Source of the DNA: Leishmania mexicana MHOM/GT/2001/U1103
Lineage: Eukaryota; Euglenozoa; Kinetoplastea; Trypanosomatida; Trypanosomatidae
Reading direction: 5' to 3'
Length of the DNA: 64,000 nucleotides
Assembly (NCBI RefSeq): GCF_000234665.1
Contig: NC_018338.1
Coordinates: 598,084-662,083, forward strand
Shown: positions 28,637-39,045 of the stretch, piece after piece
How positions within the stretch are numbered: the first letter of the stretch is position 1
Layout of the letters: every line of letters starts with the position of its first letter
Made by a program: the position numbers and the translations under genes
Notes under the pieces: generated by a model
Told to the model about the DNA's origin: nothing
The model's database searches: none
What the model saw: only the letters and a program-made list of their open reading frames with translations

Positions 28637-31159
28637 TCATCGAGACAGCGCGCCACCTCTCGGAAGATCTGCTATGTTGCACAGCAACCGCAGCGTTGGT
28701 CGACCATGCGGGCAGTTCCATGGCTGATCCAGCTGGCTTAGGCGCTCGAGGATGAGCTTCATGCGCTTCACCGTGAGCGGGGTGCCAATCATGATGCTGC
28801 TGCGGCACGCCTTCGTGGCCATGGAGTGCCACACCGCACGCAGCGGCTTTGTGATGGTGCCATACTGTACGAGTTGCTGCACCAGCTCCATCACATCCGA
28901 CGCGCTCACCACGTCGTACGGCAACACCGGTAACGAATACACCAGCAGCTTCGTGTCGTCGCTTCCTCGGCTTACCTTGAAGCCGTGGTGCTGAAGAGCC
29001 AGCTTGTGCTCCACGGCGAGGTCCACCTCGTGAGCACTCATGGCCACGGGCACCGGCATCACCAAGGGCTGTGGCGTTGCCTCGTACGCGCGCACGAGTC
29101 GCTCGTAGTTATACTTCTCATCCGATGCGTGCTGGTCAACGACGAACACGTCACCGTTGGGGAGCACGGCAATGATAAAGCCGTGGTTGAACTGCCCAAT
29201 CACCCGCATCTCCTTGAAGGAATTCTTGTTGAAGTAGTGGTTCAGGTCGTCGGCCGTCTGGGCGCCGAGGGTGCGAGAAGAGGGCCGGCCGCACTTTTTT
29301 GCCAACGCAGACAACGCCACCGCGTCGGCTGGGTCCGCGGAGAAGGGCTCCTGCACGAGCTCGCCGAGATCCGGGTACGTGCACTGATAGCAGCTGCCCC
29401 CGCCACGCTGCTGACTGCCCTCGTCCGAGAGCCGCGTAACCTCGACTGCCACCGAGCCCGAGTGCATGCCTTTCGCGTTGTCAGCCAAGTGATGACCGCA
29501 ACAGCAGTCTCCATCGTCATCGACTTCTACGGTAGACTTGAGCGCGGGTGGGTCGCTGCCTTCGCTCTTGTGTTCGAGAGCGCTGCGGGAACTTTCTTTG
29601 CTGTCCTGGTCGTCCACCTCGCCATCACTCATGCTGGATAGGGAGGAGGGCAGCAAGAGTGGATTGGATTCAGCCCTCTCGCCATCCCCGTCCGTGCCGG
29701 AGCCGTCATTGTCGACTGCGTCATCGTCGTACAGGAAGCTGCCGAGCTTTGGGAGGTCGATCGCGGAGGAGGAGCCAGCCGTGGAGCTGAGGTACGACCC
29801 TCCACTGTGGGCGTCCAGGGCGCCAGTGGTGACGCGGCCGCCCGTATCCGGTTTCTCCACCTTCGCTCGCTTGAACGTGAACTGCGTGAGCGACGTAGCT
29901 GAAACTGGTGTTCGCGTCAGCTTCGTCAGCTCCGTAGCACGCACATCAGCGACGCGGGTCTGCGCGATACGTTGGCCACGATCCAGGTCGACCTCCTGCA
30001 AGGCCGAGCCAAACTCTTGCAGCGCGCACTGGTACACCTCGTCCGCCAAGCGTTCCTCTTGCGCGAGCAACACCTTGCGCTTGTTTGGGGCAAGGTTTAC
30101 GTCGTACTGAAGTAAGGCGTTCGTCTTCACCTGGAGGAAGAAGGCAACGTGCAGCCGCTGGGAGGCGTTCGGGAGGCACTGGGTGAAGGCGTCGTTTAGC
30201 GCCTTGCCCAAACGCGGCAGGTCGACGAGCCGCCCGTCAAGAGCGAACACTTGATGGTCGCCGCTGAGTCGCCCGCCGCCGCTTACCTTCGACACGAGTC
30301 CGGTAAAGGTGCCGAACGACAAGTTCCAGTTCACGCGCTGCATATGCGAGGTGCAAAGGCCGCCGTACGCCTCCGTCACACTGCGCGTTGCGTCGCCAGA
30401 GCCGGTGAGCGAAACGAGCGTGACGACGGCCGAGTTGGGGGTCTCCTGGTGCTGCATCAGGAGACGTATGTGCGGGTGCGACACGGCGTACTGCTTCATC
30501 GTGCTGGTTGCCTTGCTGAGCTGCTTGCGACAGTTCTTCACGTACTCGCGGTGCCGCACAGGAAGGTGCTTGAAGAGATGTCGTGCGGTGACGGTGGTGC
30601 CGCACACATCGCGCAGTTGCACCGCCTCCAGGCGGGATGTGTGCGATATATGGTCATAGGAGATACGCACCGTCAAGGCACCAGTGTCGGCGCTGCGTGT
30701 CTCTATCGTTACATCACTCACGTGGGCCAAAGAGTGGAGCGCTTCCCCGCGGAAACCGAGTGACGGATCAGAGCTGTCGCCCTCATCCGGTGCCATACAC
30801 GCGCTCTCGGCCTGGTTCGTGTGGCCCTCGTTGGCTTCATTCGTTGCAGTCGCATGACTGCAGCTGTCGAGATCGTGCCGTCGCTGCTTCGTGGTGGCGC
30901 GGCTTGATAACAGAGGCGTGCTCGCACCATCCAGCAGCTCATTGGTCGCGGTGTCCACTAGCTGACCCATGGATATTCCCGTGCCGTCATCATCAACGAC
31001 AATCTCATCGAGACCGTAGTTGATGAGTCGAATAGTCACCGTTGTGGCCTTGGCATCCAGCGCATTTTCGGAGAGTTCTTTCACAACGCTCGTGAGGTCT
31101 GTAATTACTTGCCCCGCAGCGAGCTTGCGCGCGCTCGCGCCATCCAGACGGGTAATCAT
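28637..31159 (-). CDS. PMS1: MutL homologue, PMS2-type mismatch repair endonuclease
   Basis: 840 residues from the ATG at 31159 (MITRLDGAS). A further 33 upstream codons are open but encode HTHT repeat sequence and are rejected. N-terminal GHKL ATPase: AAGQVITDLTSVVKELSENA (Glu28, Asn32), DDDGTGI at 56-62, GFRGEALHSLA at 135-145. GQV rather than GEV is typical of the PMS2 branch. An insert of about 35 residues rich in Asn, Thr and Glu sits in the ATP lid before GFRGEAL. A disordered linker (about 400-620) follows. The C-terminal domain has IGQFNHGFI, the endonuclease motif DQHASDEKYNYE (DQHAx2Ex4E) at 675-686, ACR at 784-786 and CPHGRP at 816-821, all metal-site motifs of nicking MutL proteins. 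It should act in the nucleus as a heterodimer with MLH1, which is not in this window. Confidence 0.97.
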   Translation of the reverse strand: MITRLDGASARKLAAGQVITDLTSVVKELSENALDAKATTVTIRLINYGLDEIVVDDDGTGISMGQLVDTATNELLDGASTPLLSSRATTKQRRHDLDSCSHATATNEANEGHTNQAESACMAPDEGDSSDPSLGFRGEALHSLAHVSDVTIETRSADTGALTVRISYDHISHTSRLEAVQLRDVCGTTVTARHLFKHLPVRHREYVKNCRKQLSKATSTMKQYAVSHPHIRLLMQHQETPNSAVVTLVSLTGSGDATRSVTEAYGGLCTSHMQRVNWNLSFGTFTGLVSKVSGGGRLSGDHQVFALDGRLVDLPRLGKALNDAFTQCLPNASQRLHVAFFLQVKTNALLQYDVNLAPNKRKVLLAQEERLADEVYQCALQEFGSALQEVDLDRGQRIAQTRVADVRATELTKLTRTPVSATSLTQFTFKRAKVEKPDTGGRVTTGALDAHSGGSYLSSTAGSSSAIDLPKLGSFLYDDDAVDNDGSGTDGDGERAESNPLLLPSSLSSMSDGEVDDQDSKESSRSALEHKSEGSDPPALKSTVEVDDDGDCCCGHHLADNAKGMHSGSVAVEVTRLSDEGSQQRGGGSCYQCTYPDLGELVQEPFSADPADAVALSALAKKCGRPSSRTLGAQTADDLNHYFNKNSFKEMRVIGQFNHGFIIAVLPNGDVFVVDQHASDEKYNYERLVRAYEATPQPLVMPVPVAMSAHEVDLAVEHKLALQHHGFKVSRGSDDTKLLVYSLPVLPYDVVSASDVMELVQQLVQYGTITKPLRAVWHSMATKACRSSIMIGTPLTVKRMKLILERLSQLDQPWNCPHGRPTLRLLCNIADLPRGGALSR

Positions 31160-31694
31160 TATGACTGAAGTGTGTGTGTGTGTACCAGGCGTCTTATGCG
31201 ACGGTGTCACTTGCCACCCCCTACTCAGATGACGGCAACACACCTGTGACGGCGCCACATCGAGCGGGGTGCGGCCTAGACGTGGATTTCGCGTTGATCG
31301 CGACGTATGGGTGCTACAGAGAGGAGGAGTAGTAGGGAGAGGGTGGTAGCAAAAGACTGATGGCGCCGAGACAGAGACAGACAGACAGACAGACAGACAG
31401 TCGATGAGCAGGCCGTGCCACTAAGATCCAAACCCCCCATATACACACAGAAGGAAAAGGAGGCGCTGCGGGGGAGGAGGGGAAGGGAGGGGGACGTCCC
31501 GGTTGGAGTCGCACGCTTCAAATCTTTTTTTTCATGAAACGGTAAAAACGGAAAGAAGAACAAAGAAGATGATAAAGGAGAAAGACGCGCTCCGGTGATG
31601 GATGTGCGCACATCGGAAGTGGCCTACACGTGCGCACGCACCCATCGTGACACGCTTGTGCTTCACTGAGCCTCGATCGTGTTCGGCGAGATCT
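31160..31694. other. Intergenic region with GACA repeat
   Basis: No gene seen. Contains the (GACA)n tract at 31375-31400 and a (GT)n stretch at 31169-31181 just upstream of the MutL start. Confidence 0.65.
31375..31400. repeat. (GACA)n microsatellite
   Basis: About six tandem GACA units in the presumed 3' UTR of the L26 gene. Confidence 0.9.
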
Positions 31695-32126
31695 CTAGTC
31701 CATCTGCTGCATGGTCTTATCCGCGGCGCTGATCTTGCCCTTGCCCTTGTCGGACTTGGACGAGCGGTCCTTGCGCTCCAGGATGGACTTTCGGTGGTGC
31801 GTCATCTTCAGCTTCGTGATCTCGACGTTGGAGGGATGGATGCCGACGGCCACGGTGGAGCCGTTCGCCTTCTCACGGTTCACCTTATCGACGTGGATGA
31901 CCCACTTGAGGCGGTAGCATGCCGTCACCTTACCCTCGCGACCCTTGAAGGTGCCGCGCTTCACGATGACCTCGTCGTCCTTGCGCACGGGCATGGCACG
32001 CACGTTGTACTTGGCGCGCAGCTCCTTGGAGAGCGGGGCGCTCATGAGCACACGACGGACATGGCTCGGTGCCTGAAAGTGCGCACGGCGGGCCTTGCGG
32101 CGGGAACCACACTTGATACTTGCCAT
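31695..32126 (-). CDS. RPL26: 60S ribosomal protein L26 (uL24)
   Basis: 143 residues from the ATG at 32126, the usual eukaryotic length. The start [18 protein letters not shown] and the block [20 protein letters not shown] are hallmark L26 sequence. A KOW motif follows at about 46-68 ([20 protein letters not shown]), then [14 protein letters not shown] and a lysine-rich tail. uL24 binds domain I of 28S rRNA near the peptide exit tunnel. The ATG is preceded on the minus strand by a CT-rich tract and a CCCTCAG acceptor-like sequence only about 5 nt away, so the leader is probably very short. Confidence 0.98.
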   Translation of the reverse strand: MASIKCGSRRKARRAHFQAPSHVRRVLMSAPLSKELRAKYNVRAMPVRKDDEVIVKRGTFKGREGKVTACYRLKWVIHVDKVNREKANGSTVAVGIHPSNVEITKLKMTHHRKSILERKDRSSKSDKGKGKISAADKTMQQMD

Positions 32127-33075
32127 CTTCTCTGAGGGAAAACACTACAGCGATGCAAAGAAGCATGACAAGCCACAGCGGAGAGAGAGAGGAAGAGTCG
32201 CAGTGACATGCGAACACGCGTATTTGCGCGCGTGCATATATATATATGTGCGTGTGTGTGCGAGAGGGGAGTTGGGTGAAGGGGAGATGAGTTTTGTGGT
32301 CGTTTCATCGGACACAGATGGAGAGAAACGTCAGAGGGCACAAAGGGGGTGTTGCTACAGCGATGCCGATGGGCGGAGGGACGCGTAGAGGGAAGGGAGA
32401 CAGGGGAGTGCACCCGAGCAAGTAATAGAGCCGCTGTGCCTTTCCCCCCTCTCGCTCTCACGCCGCCCTCCACGAAAAGGACAGAGAAGCAGGTGATAGA
32501 GGAGGAGGCCATAGCAGCTAACTCGTAAAGGTCCAGCATAGTCGCATGCCTGGCTGTGATTCAGCGATGAGGATACATCACACAACACACAACACACACA
32601 CACACACCACGCACACGCCCAAGCATGCAGTGCTGGGACGAGAGAGGGTAAGACGTGACCCTCATACATCGTTCTCCCTCTCTATATATTATTCACCTGC
32701 GTCACTAATTCTTGCGACGCTGATGAGCACATCTACTCTAGGAGGGAGGGACGGGAGGAGGGGGAGGGAAGAATAGCAACAAAAGCCCCAAAGACGGGAC
32801 CACGAGCAACCAGGTCAAGGCAGCACAGCAGCAACCCACCATACAGACAGAGACAGACAGCGACGAAGAAGCGTGCCTCTGAGAAGCTCCGAGGGTAACG
32901 GAACAGTAGGGAATGCGGCTATGATTGCACCAAGATCCGCTCTCGCGGCGACATGAGGAGTCGTGAGCTTCTTCAACGGCGGCACCTCTTTCCTTTCTCA
33001 AAACAACGATACATCGCTGCTCTCTTTCTTTCCCTTCACGTTTGCCCCATACATGTGGACTGTGCCGCGTCACTT
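32127..33075. other. Intergenic region
   Basis: No gene seen. Has (TA)n then (TG)n near 32237-32260 and (CA)n near 32591-32607. Confidence 0.6.
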
Positions 33076-33912
33076 TCAGATGCGAAACGCTGGGGCTGCT
33101 GACCGGGGACTGTAGATGTTGGTCCCGGAACTGCGGCGATCCCCTTGCTGACTCGGCCTCTGCGCGATGCTTAAGTCGTCCGAGGAAGGCGAGTAGTAGT
33201 GACTCGGAGAGGGGCCATAGTTCACGTCTCTGCGATCGAGGTCGGTGTCGGGTGTGTAGTAAAGCCTTATCGCACTTACCCTGCCATCACTATGGAGGCT
33301 GGGGTTGCGGTTCAGAAAAATTGTGTGGCCTGCTGCGGCAGATGGCGGAGTTGTGCCGCCGTCGCCCATGTAGTCCGGCTCGTCCATCGCGCGCCGCGCC
33401 GCCAAGGCAGTTCGAGTGGTGTAGTTGGCGCCGACCGACCTCGCAGTCGGTAAGGGGAACTTGATGAGTCGCACCATGAGGAAGAACCACACGCGCAGCG
33501 TCGAGTAGGCCAAGGAGACGCATGTTAGAACGTAGTTGAAGCCCATTATGGCGGCGGGGAAGTGCATCTGCCACACAATGCGCGTTTCTATGACGAAGAT
33601 AGGCAAATCGCAGAAGAAGAGATGGATGCCGATACCGTAGACGCGGCGCCGCTTCGCCACCTCCTCTGGCTCTGGGAAGCGCCAGGCCCACATGTAGAAG
33701 ACCGAGGCGCCAAAGAAGAGGGAGAGACAGCATACAATCGTCAAAACAAGGTACGCCACCTGTGTGCTGCGCGTGAGCCGTGACTCCGGTGTATGCACCC
33801 ACGACAGGAAGTTTACAACGGTGAAAAGTGAATGCAAGAAGTGAATCGCGAAGGTGAGAAGCGTCACGCAGCGGGAGGTGCCTCCCAGTCCCTCGATGAT
33901 TTGTAAGCCCAT
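33076..33912 (-). CDS. Small multi-pass membrane protein, unknown function
   Basis: 278 residues from the ATG at 33912. Four hydrophobic segments are visible: about 17-38 (TLLTFAIHFLHSLFTVVNFL), 51-75 (VAYLVLTIVCCLSLFFGASV), 93-110 and 118-147 (FNYVLTCVSLAYSTLRVWFF). The C-terminal 125 residues are hydrophilic, Ser/Tyr/Pro/Arg-rich and probably cytosolic, ending SAAPAFRI. No signal peptide distinct from the first helix and no known motif. A kinetoplastid four-helix membrane protein is the most I can say. Confidence 0.8.
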   Translation of the reverse strand: MGLQIIEGLGGTSRCVTLLTFAIHFLHSLFTVVNFLSWVHTPESRLTRSTQVAYLVLTIVCCLSLFFGASVFYMWAWRFPEPEEVAKRRRVYGIGIHLFFCDLPIFVIETRIVWQMHFPAAIMGFNYVLTCVSLAYSTLRVWFFLMVRLIKFPLPTARSVGANYTTRTALAARRAMDEPDYMGDGGTTPPSAAAGHTIFLNRNPSLHSDGRVSAIRLYYTPDTDLDRRDVNYGPSPSHYYSPSSDDLSIAQRPSQQGDRRSSGTNIYSPRSAAPAFRI

Positions 33913-34675
33913 TGCTGACCCTTGTCTTCTCTGGAAGAGCAGGAGGGGGGTGGGCTACTGGCGCACCGTGTCAACAGCAACACGGAGCAGAGAGACAAAC
34001 ACATTCACGTGCGCCAGCGTGGTGCAGCCAAATCCGTCAAGTGACGTTGCAGCGCAGCGAATGGGGACGCGGGTACAAGTAAGAGGGTGGAGAGAAAGAG
34101 CGAAGAAGATGTGCAACAAGCAAGAAAAACAAAAAATGGCTCATGAGTGAGGGATATGCGAGCATGGACTTCCTCAAGGGAGCTGCTTCCAGGTCTTCTG
34201 CACCCTCAGCCCTACCCCTTCCCTCCTCGCACCCCGGATCGAGAGGGAGCGTTCCAGATAGAACGACAGCAGTTGGCCGCGAATGCAAGTGAGTCCGCAG
34301 CGCGAAGCGAAACAAAAGACATGCGCGTCGAGCGCACCAACTGGGATGAGGATAGAGTTGGACGCGCAGGAGATGGGGAATGGAGTGGAAGCACCACGTA
34401 CAACGTGGAACAGAGGCTCCCCCCGCTCCTTCTTCACACCACATACCGGGCAAGGTCGTTCACTGAATCGGCTCCACGCGGGCCTCCACGCTCTTCTTTT
34501 TCGTTCAAGCTGCGCCAGCGCAGCCTCTATGCATTTCAAGGGCCACCCATACACGTTTATGCCAGTGAGCACGGTCGGCCGCACCTGTGTCCACCGCTCT
34601 TGTGGGAAGGTCAGTGCACAAGTGAGAAGAGAGGTCTATTACACCCCACCAACACCACATCTCGGTGGTGCATCT
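33913..34675. other. Intergenic region
   Basis: No gene or notable repeat seen. Plus-strand frames here have no coding bias. Confidence 0.6.
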
Positions 34676-35920
34676 CTACTTCACACCAGCGGCAGACAGC
34701 TTTGCCTTGCTCGCGAGAAGAGACGCGTGCACATGCTCGAACGACTGCTCCGCAGCGGCCACCGATGACTGCAGCTTCTGATTTACGCTCCGTAAGCTAT
34801 CCACCTCACTTTGAAGTCTCTCCAGCTCTGTCTCTTGCTGGGCAATCACCTTGGCTGTACTCTTCACGTTCTCTATAAGCAGTGCGCGCTTCTGACGGGC
34901 CTTCCCCTCCGCATCCTGAGAAGCTAGGAGCAGGCGTCGTAGTTCATTCACTTTCGCCTGCATGAGGCGGACTTCCAAAGCCGGCTCCTGCAACTTCTGT
35001 TGTTGTCTTTGAGAGGACGATAAGAGGGAGCTGCTGCTGCCACTGCCGCTGCCGTCCTCGCGTGCACCTCGCTGCCGCGCTCCACTGCCACCGCGAGCAT
35101 CGTGTGACATGCCGCGAGACTTCACTGCACTGAATTTTGTACTTTGTTGCTGCTGCTGCTGCTGCTTCCGGTGCGCCTTCTTCCACATGCGATTCTCTGG
35201 TGCCTGTGAGAGAGAAGCTCCATTGAAGTGCGACAGACGCGGCAGTACGTCGTGTAGCAGCTGGGTGACACCCTCATCCTCGCCCTCGCTGCTACGCCTA
35301 CCTGTCTCGTACATGGGGTTGCCGCGGACGTCGAGGTGGCGCAGCGACACAAGCGGCCGCAAGGCGCAGAGAGTGTCTCGGCTCTCCAGTTGATTCTGTG
35401 CCACGTTCAGGTGCGTAAGATGCAACAAGGAGCCGAGCGGCGTCAACGACTCAATTGTGTTGTTCTCCACGCTGAGATGCGTCAGCGATGCCGGTAGGCC
35501 ACGCAGCGCAGAGGTGCTCAGCTGGTTGTGCCCGGCCTCCAGTACTTGCAGCCGCGGCGTGTACTCGGCCAAGTCGCACAGGTGTGCCAGTTGATTGTGC
35601 GCGATGCTGAGCCGCACCAGCGTGGGTGGCATGCTCTGACTGTGCAGCTGCGTCAGCGCGTTGTGCGACAGGTCCAACACTGTGAGCCCTTTCAAGGCCT
35701 CGCCACCGGTGAAGAGGTGGAGGGAGTTGTAAGATAGGTTCAATAGACGGATGGCGGGGAGCGCAGACAACGGCGGCGCTGCGCCAGCGGCGTCACCCCC
35801 ATCTGTCGAGGTCGTTGAGAGAGCGGTCCGCGGTGCCGCCAAGGAGGCCTCCACCAGCGCTGACCGTGCCTTCGCAGCATCAAACGCGAAAAGCCCGCGA
35901 TTCGAAAAGTCCAAGTCCAT
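34676..35920 (-). CDS. Leucine-rich repeat and coiled-coil protein
   Basis: 414 residues from the ATG at 35920 (MDLDFSNRGLFAFD). The frame is open 249 bp further upstream but that part looks like UTR. From about 55 to 215 there are seven or eight LRRs of the short SDS22 kind (IRLLNLSYNSLHLF, LTVLDLSHNALTQL, LVRLSIAHNQLAHL, LTHLNVAQNQLESR). They end with a cap-like LRHLDVRGNPMYETG. A basic linker with a seven-Gln run (about 247-253, encoded by CTG repeats on the plus strand) and Gly/Ser-rich sequence leads to a C-terminal coiled coil (about 310-405). This LRR-then-coil layout is common in axonemal and basal-body proteins such as dynein regulatory complex or LRRC23-type subunits, but I cannot name the orthologue. 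Confidence 0.85.
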   Translation of the reverse strand: MDLDFSNRGLFAFDAAKARSALVEASLAAPRTALSTTSTDGGDAAGAAPPLSALPAIRLLNLSYNSLHLFTGGEALKGLTVLDLSHNALTQLHSQSMPPTLVRLSIAHNQLAHLCDLAEYTPRLQVLEAGHNQLSTSALRGLPASLTHLSVENNTIESLTPLGSLLHLTHLNVAQNQLESRDTLCALRPLVSLRHLDVRGNPMYETGRRSSEGEDEGVTQLLHDVLPRLSHFNGASLSQAPENRMWKKAHRKQQQQQQQSTKFSAVKSRGMSHDARGGSGARQRGAREDGSGSGSSSSLLSSSQRQQQKLQEPALEVRLMQAKVNELRRLLLASQDAEGKARQKRALLIENVKSTAKVIAQQETELERLQSEVDSLRSVNQKLQSSVAAAEQSFEHVHASLLASKAKLSAAGVK

Positions 35921-36939
35921 CCCGACAGGTGGTGTGCGTATTTTGTTTTTCGTTGTGCACACTGCAATCTGTGCCTGTGCGTATGTGTGTGTGCACCATG
36001 CAGCCTCGGTCGCTGCAGTGCGCCCCGGCTGAGGGGAACGATGCAGAGTAGAAGAAAAAAGGGTCAAGTGGGGCAAGGAATGAGCACAGAAGCCGTGGTG
36101 CAGACAACTCGCTCCTGCCCCTCTTTGCTGTCGCAGGTCGACGTCGTTGAATGCCACTGACATGCGCACGCGTTACCATAGGCCGAGTCGAGATCAAGGG
36201 GAGAGAAGGGGTGCAGATAGCTCACATGCACAGGAAGAAAAAAGGAAACAAGAACCAAAGCAAAAGGCCGCCTTTGTGGGGCGATGGAGGTTGTGCCACT
36301 GCAGTGGCGGAGCCTGAGCTGCCCCCTTTCCAGCCTCCATCCACATCTGTCTCTGACCCTCTCACTCGTTCCACTGCTAGACGACAAGGGGCTGCACCTC
36401 TCGTCTTCTGTCTCCCTGTTTTCTTTCCCACTGCAGCCACCTGAGGCTGTTCCGCTGTTCGACAAGCCGTCACATGTGGCAGATGGGTACGAAGGGAGGG
36501 GAGGAGGGGGGATGTCTCCGCGTGTATGATCATCTGTTGTTCACTTTGTTTTTCCTTTTCGCGCATGAAGAAGTTTGATTAGACCTTAAACGTAGCTCTC
36601 CGCCACGACGCCAACCCACGCGCGCAGCGCCGCCCGCCTTCTCTTTCTCCACGCTTGCGCACTTGGTACGTAGATGAACACAAGCCACATCACTCAAGAC
36701 GTGCGTGGCGCATAGTGCGTTGAGAGGGCAGGGGAGTTGGTGGATTAGGTGGTGGGGTGTTATTCGTAATGGAGGCAGAGAGAAAGAAGAAAAAGGCAAC
36801 GACGCCAGCGAAGGGAAGGCGAGCATGCATGGGCGCAGGGGGGGGGGGGGAGCAGCGTCGGCGCGCCATGTCCTGACAACCCAGACACACACATACACAT
36901 ACTCATCGACAACACTAGTGACACCAGTCGCGGTCTTTC
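35921..36939. other. Intergenic region
   Basis: No gene seen. G13 run at 36838-36850 close to the stop of the RCL1 gene. Confidence 0.6.
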
Positions 36940-38028
36940 TCAGCTTGCCTTCTTCCAAACATTCACGGCATTGCTGCCGAGGCAGGTCACTAGCGTTGTG
37001 GGGGGCAGATTCGGCCCCGCGAAGGACGGGTCTGGCTTGACGGCGCACGACACTCCAAAGTACGAGTCCATCAGCATCAGCGCCGACACACCGCTCGCGC
37101 TCAGTTGGCCGAAGCGCACGGTTGAGATCTCGTCCGGGCTGAGTGCCATCAGCAGCAGCACCAGCATCTGATGGTGCGCGTCGACGCAGCCACCCTCGTA
37201 AATCTGGTCGAACAAAAGCTGTGCTGCACGCTTGCCGACGTCCTCGGGTGATTCCTGCGGCATGGCGACCGACTCCTGGGAGATGACGCACAGCTTGCTC
37301 GTTGTCTCGGCGACCAGTACAACGCCGTAGCCACTGACACGGTCGTTCCGGTTGGCCTTGCCGTTGTCTACATCGGTCACCACGTACACATCAGGCAGCA
37401 AGTTGAGCAGTTCTCCTTTGGCTGCAGTAGCGGTTCGCTGCGGCAGGTCGGCCGCGGTCCGAGAGGCGAAGGCGATGCCGCGAATGCGCCGCACCCGCCC
37501 GCGCTCCTTCGCCGTAGTGCTAGTGAGACGCCGGATGGCCTTGATGTCTAGCTCCACCGCACCACCGCCACCAGGGGCGGCGCCGCGGCGGATGATCCGC
37601 AGACTGCCCTGCACCCCAAACAGCTGCACCCACCGCATGGTGACTGTGCGCACCGTGTCCACGGAGAGGTCCAGCTCGCCTTGGGTGGCGCCTACAAAGG
37701 TGATGCGCGAGTCGAACTTTGCAAAAGGAAGCAGCAGCAGCGCCGCCTCGATAACGTACGTGACGCAGCGCTGCGAGGGCACCTCGTGCAAAAAGGACCC
37801 GCCCAAGATCATGCCGGGCGTGAACTGCAACGTGGTATTGTGGTCGGTGCACTGCAGGGAGGAGCCGCTCGTGACGCGGTCGATAAACTTGAGGAAGTTT
37901 GCTTCGTGGGCCTGAACGCCCATCGGGTCCTCGTCATCATGGATGTTGGTGATGCGCACCGGATGCTTTGAGAGGATGCTACACACGATGTGGTGCCGAA
38001 GCAAGCTGCTGCCTTCGAAGTGCAGCAT
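36940..38028 (-). CDS. RCL1: RNA 3'-terminal phosphate cyclase-like protein RCL1
   Basis: 362 residues from the ATG at 38028, close to the roughly 370 of yeast and human RCL1. Matches the cyclase fold throughout: LLRHHIVCSILSKHPVRI at the start, FTPGMILGG, CVTYVIEAALLLLPFAK, and the C-terminal blocks GYGVVLVAET, GKRAAQLLFDQIYEGGCVD and MLVLLLMALSPDEISTVRFG. The last block is the RCL1 version rather than that of true cyclases, which carry a catalytic His in that region. RCL1 does not cyclise RNA. It acts with BMS1 in the nucleolar SSU processome for early 18S pre-rRNA cleavage. No oddity beyond a glycine-rich insert (PGGGGAVEL) near residue 153. Confidence 0.95.
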   Translation of the reverse strand: MLHFEGSSLLRHHIVCSILSKHPVRITNIHDDEDPMGVQAHEANFLKFIDRVTSGSSLQCTDHNTTLQFTPGMILGGSFLHEVPSQRCVTYVIEAALLLLPFAKFDSRITFVGATQGELDLSVDTVRTVTMRWVQLFGVQGSLRIIRRGAAPGGGGAVELDIKAIRRLTSTTAKERGRVRRIRGIAFASRTAADLPQRTATAAKGELLNLLPDVYVVTDVDNGKANRNDRVSGYGVVLVAETTSKLCVISQESVAMPQESPEDVGKRAAQLLFDQIYEGGCVDAHHQMLVLLLMALSPDEISTVRFGQLSASGVSALMLMDSYFGVSCAVKPDPSFAGPNLPPTTLVTCLGSNAVNVWKKAS

Positions 38029-38783
38029 GGCAGACCAGGGGATGGGAAGAGGGGTGTGGGTAGTGCAGGAGAATGCGTGACAGTGAGTGTGGCATGAGGG
38101 ACGGAGTGACGACTATAGGGGAGCAGCGGCCCTTTCTTGGTCTGCGTAGGAGGCTGGATTCGGTGGAATGGTGTGTGGTTCACTCAGCGCGCGCACGGGT
38201 GTATTTGAATGAGTAAGAGGGACAGCAAAGCACAGAGGAGGATATTCAGGGCAAGGGCGAAAGCTGAGGGTCAGTACTTCACCAGGAGTCTGTCAAGTTG
38301 ACGGTGGAAAGGGAACGGCAAGCCGAGCTGCACCGCCACGCAGGTGAGGATGACAAGAAAGCATCTCTGATGCATCGTCGATCTCGCACGTGAGGCGAAG
38401 GTGCCGATGTCAGCAGGCGGCGCGGAGCTGGAGCAGTCGCATCCCAGCAGCTGTGTTTTGCCTCTTTCGGGATCGAGAGGCACACCCCACCAGACCTTCA
38501 AGGGCACATTACGGTCCGCGTAGCGGTATTATGATCACTATGATATCTTCTTGTGTACGTGTGAGAGCGTATGTGAGTACCCGAGCCGGTACTTTGATCT
38601 CAGAGAACCAACAACAACGGCAGCAAAAAGCGTCAAAGGCGGTGACTGACTGGACGCCACACGACTGCACGGGGAGCGGCCAACACACAAACGAACTACA
38701 CCCCCCACCCCCACACCACCACCACCAGCACGGCACCGCGGGACAATATTATCAACAACACCTTGCCCAGTACACGCAACGAA

Positions 38784-38815
38784 GTACACACACACACACA
38801 CATGCGTGTGTGTAC
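38784..38815. repeat. (CA)n/(TG)n inverted repeat, hairpin candidate
   Basis: A GTACACACAC arm is followed by more CA units, ATGC, and a GTGTGTGTAC arm, making a near-perfect 32-bp palindromic structure in intergenic DNA. Confidence 0.85.
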
Positions 38816-39045
38816 GGAGAGAGAAGAGGGAGGAAGAAAACGGGACCTCCTTATTCGGATCCGCGTGGGTGATCGTGTGAGGGCAACTCGACAACAGCCA
38901 GAAAAGACAAGTCATGTGGGTTATATATATATATAAAAGAAGGAGCTAGTAGGCACACACATACACACACAGAGAAAGAAAACAGCAGCACCCGGGGGAC
39001 ATGACATCTCGAACTGCGTTGGCTGCCCTTTCAGGTAGTATGACG

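Noticed and set aside
35921..36169. 83-codon N-terminal extension of the LRR frame
   Set aside because: Contains TG-repeat and UTR-like sequence. The Met at 35920 gives a natural start just before the LRR region.
38271..38507. 78-codon minus-strand frame with GC-rich third positions and a hydrophobic segment
   Set aside because: It starts at GTG. The first ATG leaves only 34 codons, and a stop lies upstream without any ATG. I see no family match, so it is not annotated as a gene.
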